The notes beneath the pieces were generated by a model. That model was given only the letters and a program-made list of their open reading frames with translations, was not told the origin of the DNA and searched no databases. This document shows, piece after piece, positions 1-10,149 of a stretch of DNA of 64,000 bases. Position 1 is the first letter of the stretch. The number at the start of each line of letters is the position of its first letter. Source of the DNA: Shinella sp. UYSO24 (GTDB lineage Bacteria > Pseudomonadota > Alphaproteobacteria > Rhizobiales > Rhizobiaceae); NCBI GenBank assembly GCA_902167985.1, contig CABHNZ010000009.1, positions 62,001-126,000 on the forward strand, given 5' to 3'. The position numbers and the translations under genes were made by a program.

Positions 1-3000
1 ATCCGATCAACCGCCCGGTCATCGATCCGGTCAGCAACCGCGTCGTCGAAGGCTATGCGCTGATGCAGCCGCGCGTGACGCCGTCGCTGACGACGGGCAA
101 GGAAGCCTCGGTCTTCCAGCGCGTCTTCTCGGTCGGTCGCGGGCTTGATCCTTATGTCTTTGCCGTTTCCGACGTTTATCAGGACCTCGTTGCCGAAGGC
201 TCGTTCACCGGCAAGGGCCTCTATCACGTCGATGCTTTTGAGACCTCGCTGAAGGGCCGGATCGAAGAGAACGCGGTTCTCAGCCACGACCTTCTCGAAG
301 GCTCGTTCGCGCGTTGCGCGCTCGTCACCGATGTCGAACTCGTCGAAGATTTCCCCGTCCGCTACGAGGTCGAAGTCTCGCGCCAGCATCGCTGGGCGCG
401 TGGCGACTGGCAGCTTCTGCCTTACATCCTCGATCCGAAGCGCGGCGTGACGGCACTCGGCCGCTGGAAGATGGTGGATAACCTGCGCCGCTCGCTGACC
501 CCGATCGCGTGGTTCTTCGCGTCCGTCCTCGGCTGGTACTTCATGGACCCGCTCGGCGCGTTGATCTGGCAGATCCTCCTGATCTTCTCGCTCTTCGTTG
601 CACCGACGATTTCGCTGCTGACCGGCCTGATGCCGCGTTCGACGGACTTCGTGCAGCGGGCGCATTTCTATTCGGTCTGGTCTGATGTCCGTTCGGCCAA
701 TGCGCAGGTTGCTCTGCGGATCGTCTTCATCGCCGATTCCGCCTGCATCATGACGGATGCGATTGCCCGTTCGCTCTATCGCCTTCTGGTCAGCCGCAAG
801 CTGATGCTGGAATGGCGTACCGCCGCCTCGATCCAGTCGAGCGCGCAGGGCAGCCCGACCGATTACTATCGTGCCATGTGGCATGCGCCGGCCATTGCCG
901 TCCTCAGCATCCTGCTGTCGGCTATTCCGGGCGATAACGCCTTCCTCGTCGGCATTCCGTTCGCGGTTCTGTGGATCTTCTCGCCGCTGGTTGCCTGGTA
1001 TGTGAGCCAGTCTGCCGAAACGGAAGACCGTCTGTTCGTGCCGGAGCCGGTCTCGGTCGAGCTGCGCAAGATCGCTCGCCGCACCTGGCGCTATTTCGAG
1101 ACCTTCGTCACGGAAGAGCAGAACTATCTGCCGCCGGACAATTTCCAGGAGCGTCCGAACCCGTCGATCGCCAAGCGCACGTCGCCGACCAATATCGGCG
1201 TGTATCTCCTGTCGACCGTATCGGCCCGCAATTTCGGCTGGATCAGCTTTGCCGAAACGGTTGACCGTATCGAGCAGACGATCGTCACCGTTGAAAAGAT
1301 GGACAAGTTCCGTGGCCATCTGTTCAACTGGTACCACAACGACACGCTGAAGCCGCTCGGCCAGCGTTACGTCTCGGCTGTCGATAGCGGCAACTTTGCC
1401 GGCCACCTGATCGCGATTTCGTCGGCCTGCCGCATCTGGGCAGAAGCGCCGTCGGCGCATCTGCAGGGCAATCTCGACGGTGTTGGCGATGTCGCCGGCA
1501 TTCTGGCGGAAACGCTGAAGGCGCTGCCGGATGACCGCAAGACCGTGCGTCCGCTGCGCCGCCGCCTCGAAGAGCGTATCACCGGCTTCAGCAATGCCTT
1601 GAACGCCGTAAAGCGCGAGCATGAATTTGCGTCGATCCGCATCATCAACCTTTCGGTTCTGGCGCGCGATATCCAGAAGCTTGCGACCAATCTCGACCAG
1701 GAAGTCCGTTCGCCGCAGAGCGACGAAGTGACCAAGTGGTCGGCCTCGCTGGTTGCGATCTGCGAAGCGCATATTGCCGATGGCGTGTTCGACAATGCCA
1801 ATATCGAGGCCCTGCGCCTGCGTCTCGCATCGCTGCGTGACCGCACCCGCAAGATCGCCTTCGACATGGAATTCGCCTTCCTGTTCCGCAAGGAGCGTCG
1901 TCTTCTGTCGATCGGCTACCGTGTCGATAGCAACGAGCTTGACGAAGCCTGCTACGACCTTCTGGCCTCGGAAGCGCGTCTCACCAGCCTGTTTGCCATC
2001 GCCAAGGGCGACCTGCCGATGGAACACTGGTACCGTCTCGGCCGCCATGTGGTGCCGATCGGTGCGCGCGGCGCGCTGGTCTCGTGGTCGGGTTCGATGT
2101 TCGAATACCTGATGCCGCCGCTCGTCATGCAGGAGCGTTCGGGCGGTATTCTGAACCAGACCAACAACCTGATCGTTCAGGAACAGATGAACCATGGTCG
2201 CCGTCTCGGCACGCCGTGGGGCATTTCGGAAGCCGCGTTCAACGCGCTCGACCATCAGATGCACTATCAGTACACGAACTTCGGCGTGCGACGCTCGGTC
2301 TGAAGCGCGGCCTCGGCCAGAACGCCGTTATCGCTCCCTATGCGTCGATCCTGGCATCGCAGTATGATCCGATTGCCGCCGAATCGAACCTTGCAGAACT
2401 GCGTTCGCTCGGTGCGCTCGGCAAATACGGCTTCCATGATGCGGTGGATTTCACCCCGACCCGCGTGCCGGAAGGCAAGCGTTGCGCGGTGGTCTACAAC
2501 TACTATGCCCACCACCATGGCATGTCGATCGCCGCCATCGCCAACGTCGTGATGAACGGCATGCTGCGCGAACTCTTCCATGCCGATCCGGTGATCGAAG
2601 CTGCCGAACTGCTCCTGCAGGAAAAGGCGCCGCGCGACATTCCCGTCATGAGCGCCAAGCACGAAGAGACGCCCGGCAAGGGCGGCGGAGAACTGCTGCG
2701 TCCGGAAATCCGCACGATCACCAGCCCGGCCAGCAAGGACCGCGAACTGGTTCTCCTGTCCAACGGCCGTTATTCGATCATGCTCACGGCAACCGGTACC
2801 GGTTATGCCCGCTGGAACAACATGTCGGTTGCGCGCTGGCGGCCTGACCCGACGGAAGACCGTTGGGGCCAGTTCATCTTCCTGCGCGATACCGCAAGCG
2901 GCGACTGGTGGTCGACGACGACGGAACCGCGTCGCGCCGAAGGCGAGCAGACGAAGACGATCTTCAGCGACGAACGCGCCGAATTCCAGAAGACCGTCGG

Positions 3001-6000
3001 CGATCTGACGAGCACGGTCGAGTGCATCGTTGCGACCGAGCACGATGCCGAAGGCCGCCGCGTGACGCTGCTCAACATGGGTACGGAAGACCGCTTCATC
3101 GAAGTGACCTCCTATCTCGAACCCGTGCTGAACGGCGATGACGACGACAAGGGACACCCTGTCTTCTCGCGCATGTTCATCCATACCGAGATCGGCAAGC
3201 GCGGTGACGTGATCCGCGCATGGCGCAACAAGCGTTCGCCGACGGATCCGGACATGATGGTGGCGCATCTTGCCGCCGATAATGCCGGCACCTCGCGTCC
3301 GACCGAGTTCGAAACCGACCGCCGCAAGTTCCTCGGCCGTGGCCGCACGCTTGGCGAGGCTGCCGCCTTCGATCCGGGTGCGACGCTGTCGAATTCCGAC
3401 GGCTTCACGCTCGACCCGATCCTGTCGCTGCGCCGCACCGTTCGCGTTCCGGCCGGCAAGAAGGTCTCGGTGGTGTTCTGGACGATTGCCGCCCAGCGCC
3501 GCGACGAGCTGGATCTCGCGATCGAGCGCTACCGTCATGCGGAAGCCTTCCAGGGTGAACTCACCCAGGCCTGGACCCGCACGCAGGTTCAGCTGCGTCA
3601 CCTCGGCGTTTCCTCGCAGGAAGCCGCGGTGTTCCAGAACCTTGCGCGCTATCTGCTCTATCCCGACATGCAGCTTCGGGCCGATCAGGCAACGGTGCGC
3701 GCCGGCATGCAGCCGCAATCGGCTCTCTGGCCGGCGTCGGTTTCCGGCGACTTCCCGATCTTTACCGTCCGCATCGACAATGAGAACGACATCCAGGTGA
3801 CGAAGGAAGCGATGAGCGCGCAGGAATATCTGCGCTCGCGCGGCCTGCCGAGCGACCTCGTCATTCTCAACGAACGCGGCGCCGATCATGCGGAAGAGCT
3901 GCAGGACACGATCGACTATATGGAGCAGAACGCGCGGCGTCTCGGCGCGCAGGATGGTGCCCGCCAGCACGTCTTTGCCCTGCGTCGTGATGTTCTCGAA
4001 GAAGGCGGCGCGGAAGCACTGGTGGCCGCATCGCGCGTCGTCATCCATGCCCGCAACGGCCAGCTGATGGACCAACTCAACCGGACGTCGACGATCTTTG
4101 CGCCGCCGGTCGATGAGGCGATCGAGGTCGATCGTCGTCCGCTGACGAAGGGCGAGCTCTTTGCTCCTGCGGTCGAAAATGCCGATGCAGGCAAGGGCCT
4201 CGAGTTCTGGAACGGCTTCGGCGGCTTTACCGAAGACGGTCGCGAATATGTCGTGCGCCTCAAGGGTGGCCAGTCGACGCCGCATCCGTGGATCAACGTC
4301 ATCTCCAACGATACGTTCGGTTTCCACGTTTCGGCCGAGGGCTCCGGTTTCACCTGGGCGCAGAACTCGCGCGACTATCAGCTGACGCCATGGACCAACG
4401 ATCCGGTCATCAACCGTCCGGGCGAAGGCTTCTACGTGGCCGATCTCGACAGCGGTGCGATTGCAACGCCATTCGCCGTGCTGTCGCGTGATCCGGCGGC
4501 CGATTTCGAGGCCCGTCACGGCCTCGGCTACTCGGTCTTCTCGTCGGAACAGGGGGGCCTGAGCCTCAGCCTGACCCAGACGGTCGATCGCAAGCGGTCT
4601 GCCAAGGCTTCGTCCATGGTCGTTCGCAATACCGGCTCGGAACCGCGCCGCCTGCGCCTCTATGGCTATGCGGAATGGCTGCTTGGCGCCAACCTGCAGA
4701 AGACGACGCCGTTCATCCTCTCCAACCGCGATGCGGCAACGGGTGCGCTCTACGCCACCAACTCGTTCAGCATCGATTTCCGCCGCGTCGCCTTCATGGC
4801 GATGCAGGACATGCCGTCGGGCTTCACGACCAGCCGTCGTGAGTTCATCGGCCGGTTCGGCTCGGTGCAGCTGCCGGCAGCCGTTGTCAACGGCTCGGCG
4901 CTCAGCGGTGCCGTCGATCTGGATGGCGATCCGTGTGCGGCATTGGCCTATGACCTGACGCTTGCGCCGGGCGAGGAACGCGTCATCACCTATTTCATGG
5001 GTGATGCAGCGACGCAGGAAGAGGCGGAAGCGCTGGTTGCGGATCTGCGCGGCGACGATTTCGGCTCGATCCTTGCCGGCAACCGTGCCTTCTGGACCGA
5101 ATTTACCGGTCGCCTGAAGATCTCGACGCCGGACAAGGCGCTGAACAACATGGTCAACTACTGGCTGCCCTATCAGGCACTCGGTTGCCGTATCATGGCC
5201 CGTACCGCCTTCTACCAGGCATCCGGCGCCTTCGGCTTCCGTGACCAGTTGCAGGACACGCTGGCCTTCCTCGTGCATGAGCCCTCGCTTGCCCGCAAGC
5301 AGATCCTCAATGCGGCGTCGCGCCAGTTCAAGGAAGGCGACGTGCAGCATTGGTGGCTGCCGAATACCGGTGCCGGCGTTCGCACGATGATCTCGGACGA
5401 CGTCGTGTGGCTGGCTTATGCCGCACACCAGTATGTCTCGACCACCGGCGACCACTCGATCCTCGACGAGGAACTGCACTTCCTCAACGGTCCTCTTCTC
5501 GAGAAGCACAAGCATGATGCCTTCTCGAAGCCGGAGATCACCGAGGAGACGGCACCGCTCTACGAACATGCTGCCCGCGCGCTCGATCTTGCGATCAAGC
5601 GGACCGGCGACATGGGGCTGCCGCTGATGCTCGGTGGCGACTGGAACGACGGCATGAACCGCGTCGGTGTTGGCGAGCGTGGCATGAGCGTCTGGCTCGG
5701 CTGGTTCCTCGCAAGCGCGCTGCGCAACTTCATTCCGTATGCAACGGAGCGGAACGATCGCAAGCGTGTCGAGCGCTGGACGAAGCACCTTGCCGATCTG
5801 CGTGAAGCGCTTGAAAGCGCCGGCTGGGATGGCACCTATTATCGTCGTGGCTATTATGACGATGGTACGCCGCTCGGCTCGGCCAAGAGCAATGAATGCC
5901 GTATCGACTCCCTCGGCCAGACGTGGAGCGTGCTCTCCGGCGAAGGCAGGCCCGATCGGTCGCGGCAGGCGATGGATGCGGTCATGGATCAGCTCGTCGA

Positions 6001-6766
6001 TGACGAAGCCCAGATCATCCGCCTGTTCACGCCGGCCTTCCAGGAAACCCGTCACGATCCGGGCTATATCAAGGCCTATCCGCCGGGTGTCCGCGAAAAC
6101 GGTGGTCAGTATACCCATGCCGCCATCTGGGTGGTCATGGCGCTGGCCGGCCTGAAGCGCGGTGACGATGCCTGGAAGTGCTTCCAGATGTTGAACCCGA
6201 TCAACCACGCACTCGACCGCGATGCTGCCGAGACCTATCGCGTGGAGCCTTACGTGGTCGCAGCCGACGTCTATGGCTATGGCAACTATACCGGCCGTGG
6301 TGGCTGGACGTGGTACACCGGCTCTGCCGGCTGGCTCTACCGTGCGGCGATCGAAGGCATTCTCGGTATCCGGCGCGAGGGCGACAAGCTCTTCGTCGAT
6401 CCGGCGCTGCCGACGGGCTGGAACGGGTTTACGGCGGAAATCACCGTCGGCGACACGGTGCACAAGATCGCGGTCGATGATGGCAAGGTGACTGTCGATG
6501 GCGTAGCCGTCGATGTCAGCAAGGGGCATGCCGTTCCGGGTACGACGCCTGCTGCCAAGGTAATCGAGGTCACGTCCGTCTCCGAAACCGCTTCTCCGGC
6601 AAAGGCCGTGAAGGCGGCCAAGGCGCCTGCCGAGGCCAAGGCGGTCAAGGCAACCAAGCCGACGGCCAAGGAGCCGGCGAAGGCGACGGCCAAGAGCGCC
6701 GAAAAGACGGCGGATAAGGCACCGGCCAAGCCGCGCAAGAAAAAGGACGTCGACCCGTCCGAATGA
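1..6766 (+). CDS. ndvB: cyclic beta-1,2-glucan synthase (5'-truncated by window; one frameshift)
   Basis: Large inner-membrane enzyme that makes cyclic beta-1,2-glucan from UDP-glucose for the periplasm (osmoadaptation, plant interaction). The reading frame is open from base 3, so the start lies outside the window. Visible in order: the end of the glycosyltransferase region, hydrophobic segments at about 500-640 and 885-1010, then long carbohydrate-binding and GH94 phosphorylase-like parts. The GH94 signature GGDWNDGMNRVG is near 5635 and an aromatic YGYGNYTGRGGWTWYTG stretch near 6275. The C-terminus is an Ala/Lys/Pro-rich basic tail (about 6590-6766). The frame breaks near 2290, where GTG CGA CGC should read GTG CCG ACG; one missing C produces a false stop at 2301. 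Translation resumes in the next frame to TGA at 6764. A strong terminator follows. Its exporter ndvA lies downstream on the opposite strand. Confidence 0.95.
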
Positions 6767-6807
6767 TGAAGGATGGTGATCTCGACCCGGGATCCCGAAC
6801 AGATCGA

Positions 6808-6841
6808 AAGCCCGCCCGGCAGCTGCCGGGCGGGCTTTTTC
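6808..6841 (+). terminator. rho-independent terminator of ndvB
   Basis: Perfect inverted repeat AAGCCCGCCCGGC / GCCGGGCGGGCTT around an AGCT loop, followed by a T run, 42 bases after the ndvB stop. Confidence 0.92.
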
Positions 6842-6842
6842 A

Positions 6843-7144
6843 TTCGTGCTTCCTTCTCACGCCGCTGGCCGGCAAGGTGAGGGTCGCCATGGAGGGAAGG
6901 GCTGTCGGCCTTTGTTTTGTGGGCGTGCCTGAAAACAGTCGTCGGCACCCGAGGGTGAGTCTGCTCGGAGAGGTGCTTGGGCGTGCTGAGCCTGGGTATC
7001 GGTGGAGGGGGCATCGTGTTGCAACAGCGTCGAGGCCGGTTTCCCGTCTGATCGGCTTGCAGGTGCCCTGGGAAGGTCTGCCGTAGCCGGCTTGACTTCG
7101 CCTGCGGTGAGTTTGCCGTGCTCATGCTCATGATCGTGCGCGCA
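6843..7144. other. intergenic stretch between the convergent ndvB and ndvA terminators
   Basis: No convincing gene is seen. The open frame across it (6763-7086, plus) starts inside the end of ndvB, reads through the terminator and resembles no family I know. It appears to be simple spacer between two convergent genes. Confidence 0.5.
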
Positions 7145-7182
7145 AAAGAAAACCCGCCGTGCCGAGGGGCAGGGCGGGTCAT
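7145..7182 (-). terminator. rho-independent terminator of ndvA
   Basis: Read on the minus strand, ACCCGCC pairs with GGCGGGT across a GC-rich loop and is followed by TTTTCTTTT. It lies about 45 bases past the ndvA stop. Confidence 0.75.
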
Positions 7183-7225
7183 GTGGTATCAGAAGCGAGG
7201 CCGGGTATGATCGGCCATTGCCATC

Positions 7226-8992
7226 TTACTGGTGATCGATCACCGGTACGGCCTTTTCATCGATCTCGTCGATCTTGATGCCGCTCGTGTGCAGGAGCGA
7301 GGCGAACCGGCCGCCGCTCTTGCTGAGTTCGTCATAGGTGCCCATTTCGGCGATCCGGCCGGCATCGAGGAAGATGACCTTGTCGGCATCGCGGATGGTG
7401 GACAGGCGGTGGGCGATGATGAAAGTCGTGCGGTTCTCGCGCAGCTTGTCGATTGCGACCTTCACACGGGCTTCCGTCTCCACGTCCAGCGCACTGGTCG
7501 CCTCGTCGAGCACGAGGATCGGCGCGTTCTTCAGGATTGCGCGGGCAATCGCGATACGCTGGCGTTCGCCGCCGGAGAGGCGGTTGCCGCGTTCGCCGAC
7601 CGAGGTTTCATAGCCGTTGAGACGGCTTTCGATGAATTCGGTGGCGGCTGCCGCTTCTGCCGCACGGGCGATATCGGCTTCCGTCGCGCCCTCGCGGCCG
7701 AGCCGGATATTTTCGCTGATCGAGCGGTTGAGCAGGCCCGCATCCTGAAAGACGGTGGCGATCGACTGGCGGAGCGACTTGCGGGTGATCGTCGAGATAT
7801 CCGTGCCGTCGATCAGGATCTTGCCCTCCTGCGGGTCATAGACGCGCTGGAGAAGGTTGATGAGCGTGGTCTTGCCGGCACCTGTCGGGCCAACGATGGC
7901 GACGGTCTCGCCCGCCTTGGCGACGAAGGAGACGTGATGGACGCCCTGGCTGGTATTGGCAAAGCCGAAGGAGACATCGCGGAATTCCACCTCGCCGCCG
8001 ACGGCGCCGAGTTCCTTGGCGTCGGCAGGCTCGCTGCGTTCCTCGACGGAATCTTCCAGCACGAAGAAGTCTTCGAGCTTGGCGCGGGCCTCGAAGATCT
8101 GGGTGGCGAACTGGCGAAGTAGGTCGAGGCGGCCGATCAGAAGGTTGGCAAAGCCGATGAAGGCAACGACATCACCGACACGGATCTGGCCGTTCTGCAC
8201 CAGCATGGTGCCGATTACCAGAATGACGCCCATCGAGACCGTGGAGGCGGTCCGGTTGAGGCCGCTTGCCAGCGCCCACCAGTCGAGAACCGGATATTGT
8301 GCCGAGAGGAGATCCTTCGTGTAGTCCTTGAGCGCCCTGGTTTCCGCTTCGATGCGGTTGTAGCTGTGCAGCACCGAGACGTTGCTGATGGAATCGCTCA
8401 CATGCGAGAAGACCTGGTGGTAGTGGCTCTCCACCGAGGCCTGGCCTTCCTTGGTGCGCTTCATCACCATAACGCCGATGAACCAGTAGACGATTGCCAG
8501 CACCAGGAGGACGAGGCTGAGGCGCCAGTCCATCGAGATCGCGGTCGGGATCAGAAGCAGGATCGCGATTGCGGTTGCCAGATGCGTCCGCATGAATTCC
8601 AGCCAGAGGCCGAACAGCGTTTCGGAGGCGCGCAGCAGCGTATGAAGCGCATTGGACGTGCCGCGCTGGTGATGCCAGGCAAGCGGCATGGAGATGATGC
8701 GGCCGAAGGCTTCGGTGAGAAGCGAGGCGCGGCGTCCATGCGCCAGGCGATCGGCTTCACGGGCAACCAGCACATAGGCGATCGTGTTGAACGCGCCGAA
8801 TGCTGCCCACAGAAGAAGAACATTGGTCACGGCGCCACCGGAGGAGATGGCATCGATGATTCGGCCGAACAGCACGGGCTCGGCGATGGTGATGACAGCC
8901 AGAATGATGTTGGCGATCACAACGGCAGTCACCCGCCACTTGCTCTTCGCGAGATATTTCAGCGCTCGAGCGTAGACCTGTAAAAGCGTCAA
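7226..8992 (-). CDS. ndvA: cyclic beta-1,2-glucan ABC exporter (fused permease/ATPase)
   Basis: Exports cyclic beta-glucan made by NdvB across the inner membrane. The N-terminal half (residues about 20-300) has six hydrophobic segments; the C-terminal ATPase has Walker A GPTGAGKTT, signature LSGGERQR and Walker B ILVLDEATSALD. I chose the TTG at 8992: it is preceded by GAGGAG, gives the family N-terminus MTLLQVYARAL, and yields 588 residues, the length I recall for ChvA/NdvA. Longer frames (to 9136) add an unrelated 48-residue head. The gene is intact and convergent with ndvB. About 300 bases separate it from the divergent luxR-type gene. Confidence 0.95.
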   Translation of the reverse strand: MTLLQVYARALKYLAKSKWRVTAVVIANIILAVITIAEPVLFGRIIDAISSGGAVTNVLLLWAAFGAFNTIAYVLVAREADRLAHGRRASLLTEAFGRIISMPLAWHHQRGTSNALHTLLRASETLFGLWLEFMRTHLATAIAILLLIPTAISMDWRLSLVLLVLAIVYWFIGVMVMKRTKEGQASVESHYHQVFSHVSDSISNVSVLHSYNRIEAETRALKDYTKDLLSAQYPVLDWWALASGLNRTASTVSMGVILVIGTMLVQNGQIRVGDVVAFIGFANLLIGRLDLLRQFATQIFEARAKLEDFFVLEDSVEERSEPADAKELGAVGGEVEFRDVSFGFANTSQGVHHVSFVAKAGETVAIVGPTGAGKTTLINLLQRVYDPQEGKILIDGTDISTITRKSLRQSIATVFQDAGLLNRSISENIRLGREGATEADIARAAEAAAATEFIESRLNGYETSVGERGNRLSGGERQRIAIARAILKNAPILVLDEATSALDVETEARVKVAIDKLRENRTTFIIAHRLSTIRDADKVIFLDAGRIAEMGTYDELSKSGGRFASLLHTSGIKIDEIDEKAVPVIDHQ

Positions 8993-9240
8993 GTGGCGCT
9001 CCTCTTTCATGCAATGTCGCAACGGGCACAGGGCCCGGATTGGGTAAATAGGGACGAGCATTCGGCAGGCAAACGCTTTCATCGTCTTGTGCCAGAAACA
9101 GGTTGTTTCGGGCAAGAGTTTGGGCGTTGCGCACATTAAAACCGATGGGTTGCATGCGAACTCGTCAATAGCAAGATTTCGCGGTATACCTTCAGCAGTT
9201 GAATAGTATGATAAAAGTCGTTTTTAACCGTCGCGATCGA

Positions 9241-9252
9241 ATTTCATGAAAT
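9241..9252. promoter_or_regulatory. 12-bp perfect palindrome upstream of the LuxR-type gene
   Basis: ATTTCATGAAAT is a perfect dyad centred about 43 bases before the luxR start, in the divergent ndvA/luxR spacer. It could be an operator for the adjacent regulator, but it is shorter than a typical 18-20 bp lux box. This is inference only. Confidence 0.3.
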
Positions 9253-9289
9253 GTACACAGCAGTCTTCTCCGGGTGCTGAGGGGGCGTC

Positions 9290-10036
9290 TTGAATATCCA
9301 ACTGATTGTGCAGCTCCTGGTTCTCGTGGATGAGGCCAGGGATCAGGACGAGCTTGCTGCCCGTCTCGAATCTCTGCTTGCCGCCTACGGCTTCCAATTC
9401 TATGGCATCCGGCTTCATCGGCACCCGCACCAGCTGACCGATCTGGCAGAGACCGACCTCCTGTCAAACTGGCCGGCGACGTGGCGGCAGATTTATGTGT
9501 CGCGCAAATATTCGCTGATCGATCCGAACATGCGCATGCTCGGCATGGTGCAGCGGCCGTTCCGGTGGCGCGATGCCGTGCTGGCCCTGAAGACGGACCC
9601 TCACCGGCAGCGCATCGAGCGCATGATGCAGGAGGCGGGGCGCTATGGTCTTCAGGACGGCTATCTGTTTCCCGTCAATGGTCGCAACGGCCTGCTCGGC
9701 TGGATGATTATCGGCGGAAAAGCCATCGATCTGTCACCCACCGAGATCGCGCTTTTCGATGCGGCCGCCAAGCGCATCTTCTGGCGTCTGCTCGAGCTGA
9801 AGGGGGCTGCTCAGGAGGTCGAGATGGCGCAGCGGCTGGAAAGCCCGCTGACCCGCCGCGAAATGGAGGTTATCCTTCATCTGGCCGATGGTCTGACCTC
9901 GAACGAGATTGCCAAGACGCTGGAAATTTCCAACCATACGGTGGACTGGTACATTAACGGCCTGCAGGAAAAGCTTCGTGCAAAGAACCGCCAGCATGTC
10001 GTGGCGATTGCTTTCCGTCTCGGACTTGTAACCTGA
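9290..10036 (+). CDS. LuxR-type regulator with N-terminal autoinducer-binding domain (solo)
   Basis: Transcription factor of 248 residues. The N-terminal part carries the acyl-homoserine-lactone pocket pattern: W..IY...KYSLIDP, then FRWRD and a downstream Gly, matching the conserved W/Y/D/P/W/G set of TraR/LasR. The C-terminal part (residues about 185-248) is a LuxR helix-turn-helix: LTRREMEVILHLADGLTSNEIAKTLEISNHTVDWYI. The start is TTG at 9290 behind GAGGGGG. No luxI-type synthase is in the window, so it may sense a signal made elsewhere. It diverges from ndvA and lies upstream of pyc. The ligand and targets are unknown. Confidence 0.85.
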   Translation: MNIQLIVQLLVLVDEARDQDELAARLESLLAAYGFQFYGIRLHRHPHQLTDLAETDLLSNWPATWRQIYVSRKYSLIDPNMRMLGMVQRPFRWRDAVLALKTDPHRQRIERMMQEAGRYGLQDGYLFPVNGRNGLLGWMIIGGKAIDLSPTEIALFDAAAKRIFWRLLELKGAAQEVEMAQRLESPLTRREMEVILHLADGLTSNEIAKTLEISNHTVDWYINGLQEKLRAKNRQHVVAIAFRLGLVT

Positions 10037-10149
10037 GGTTTTCCCGGGGCACCCGCGTGAGGCTTTCCCACTGAAATAGGGCTTGCGTAACGGATAGGTT
10101 CTTGGTCTCTTTGCAGCGCAGCAATCGATGCCGGCAAAGGGGAGGCCAC

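Noticed and set aside
2267..6529. A 1420-codon open frame antisense to ndvB
   Set aside because: It mirrors ndvB codon usage. High third-position GC leaves antisense frames free of stops. It has no domain, no start context and only Arg/His/Val-rich low-quality sequence.
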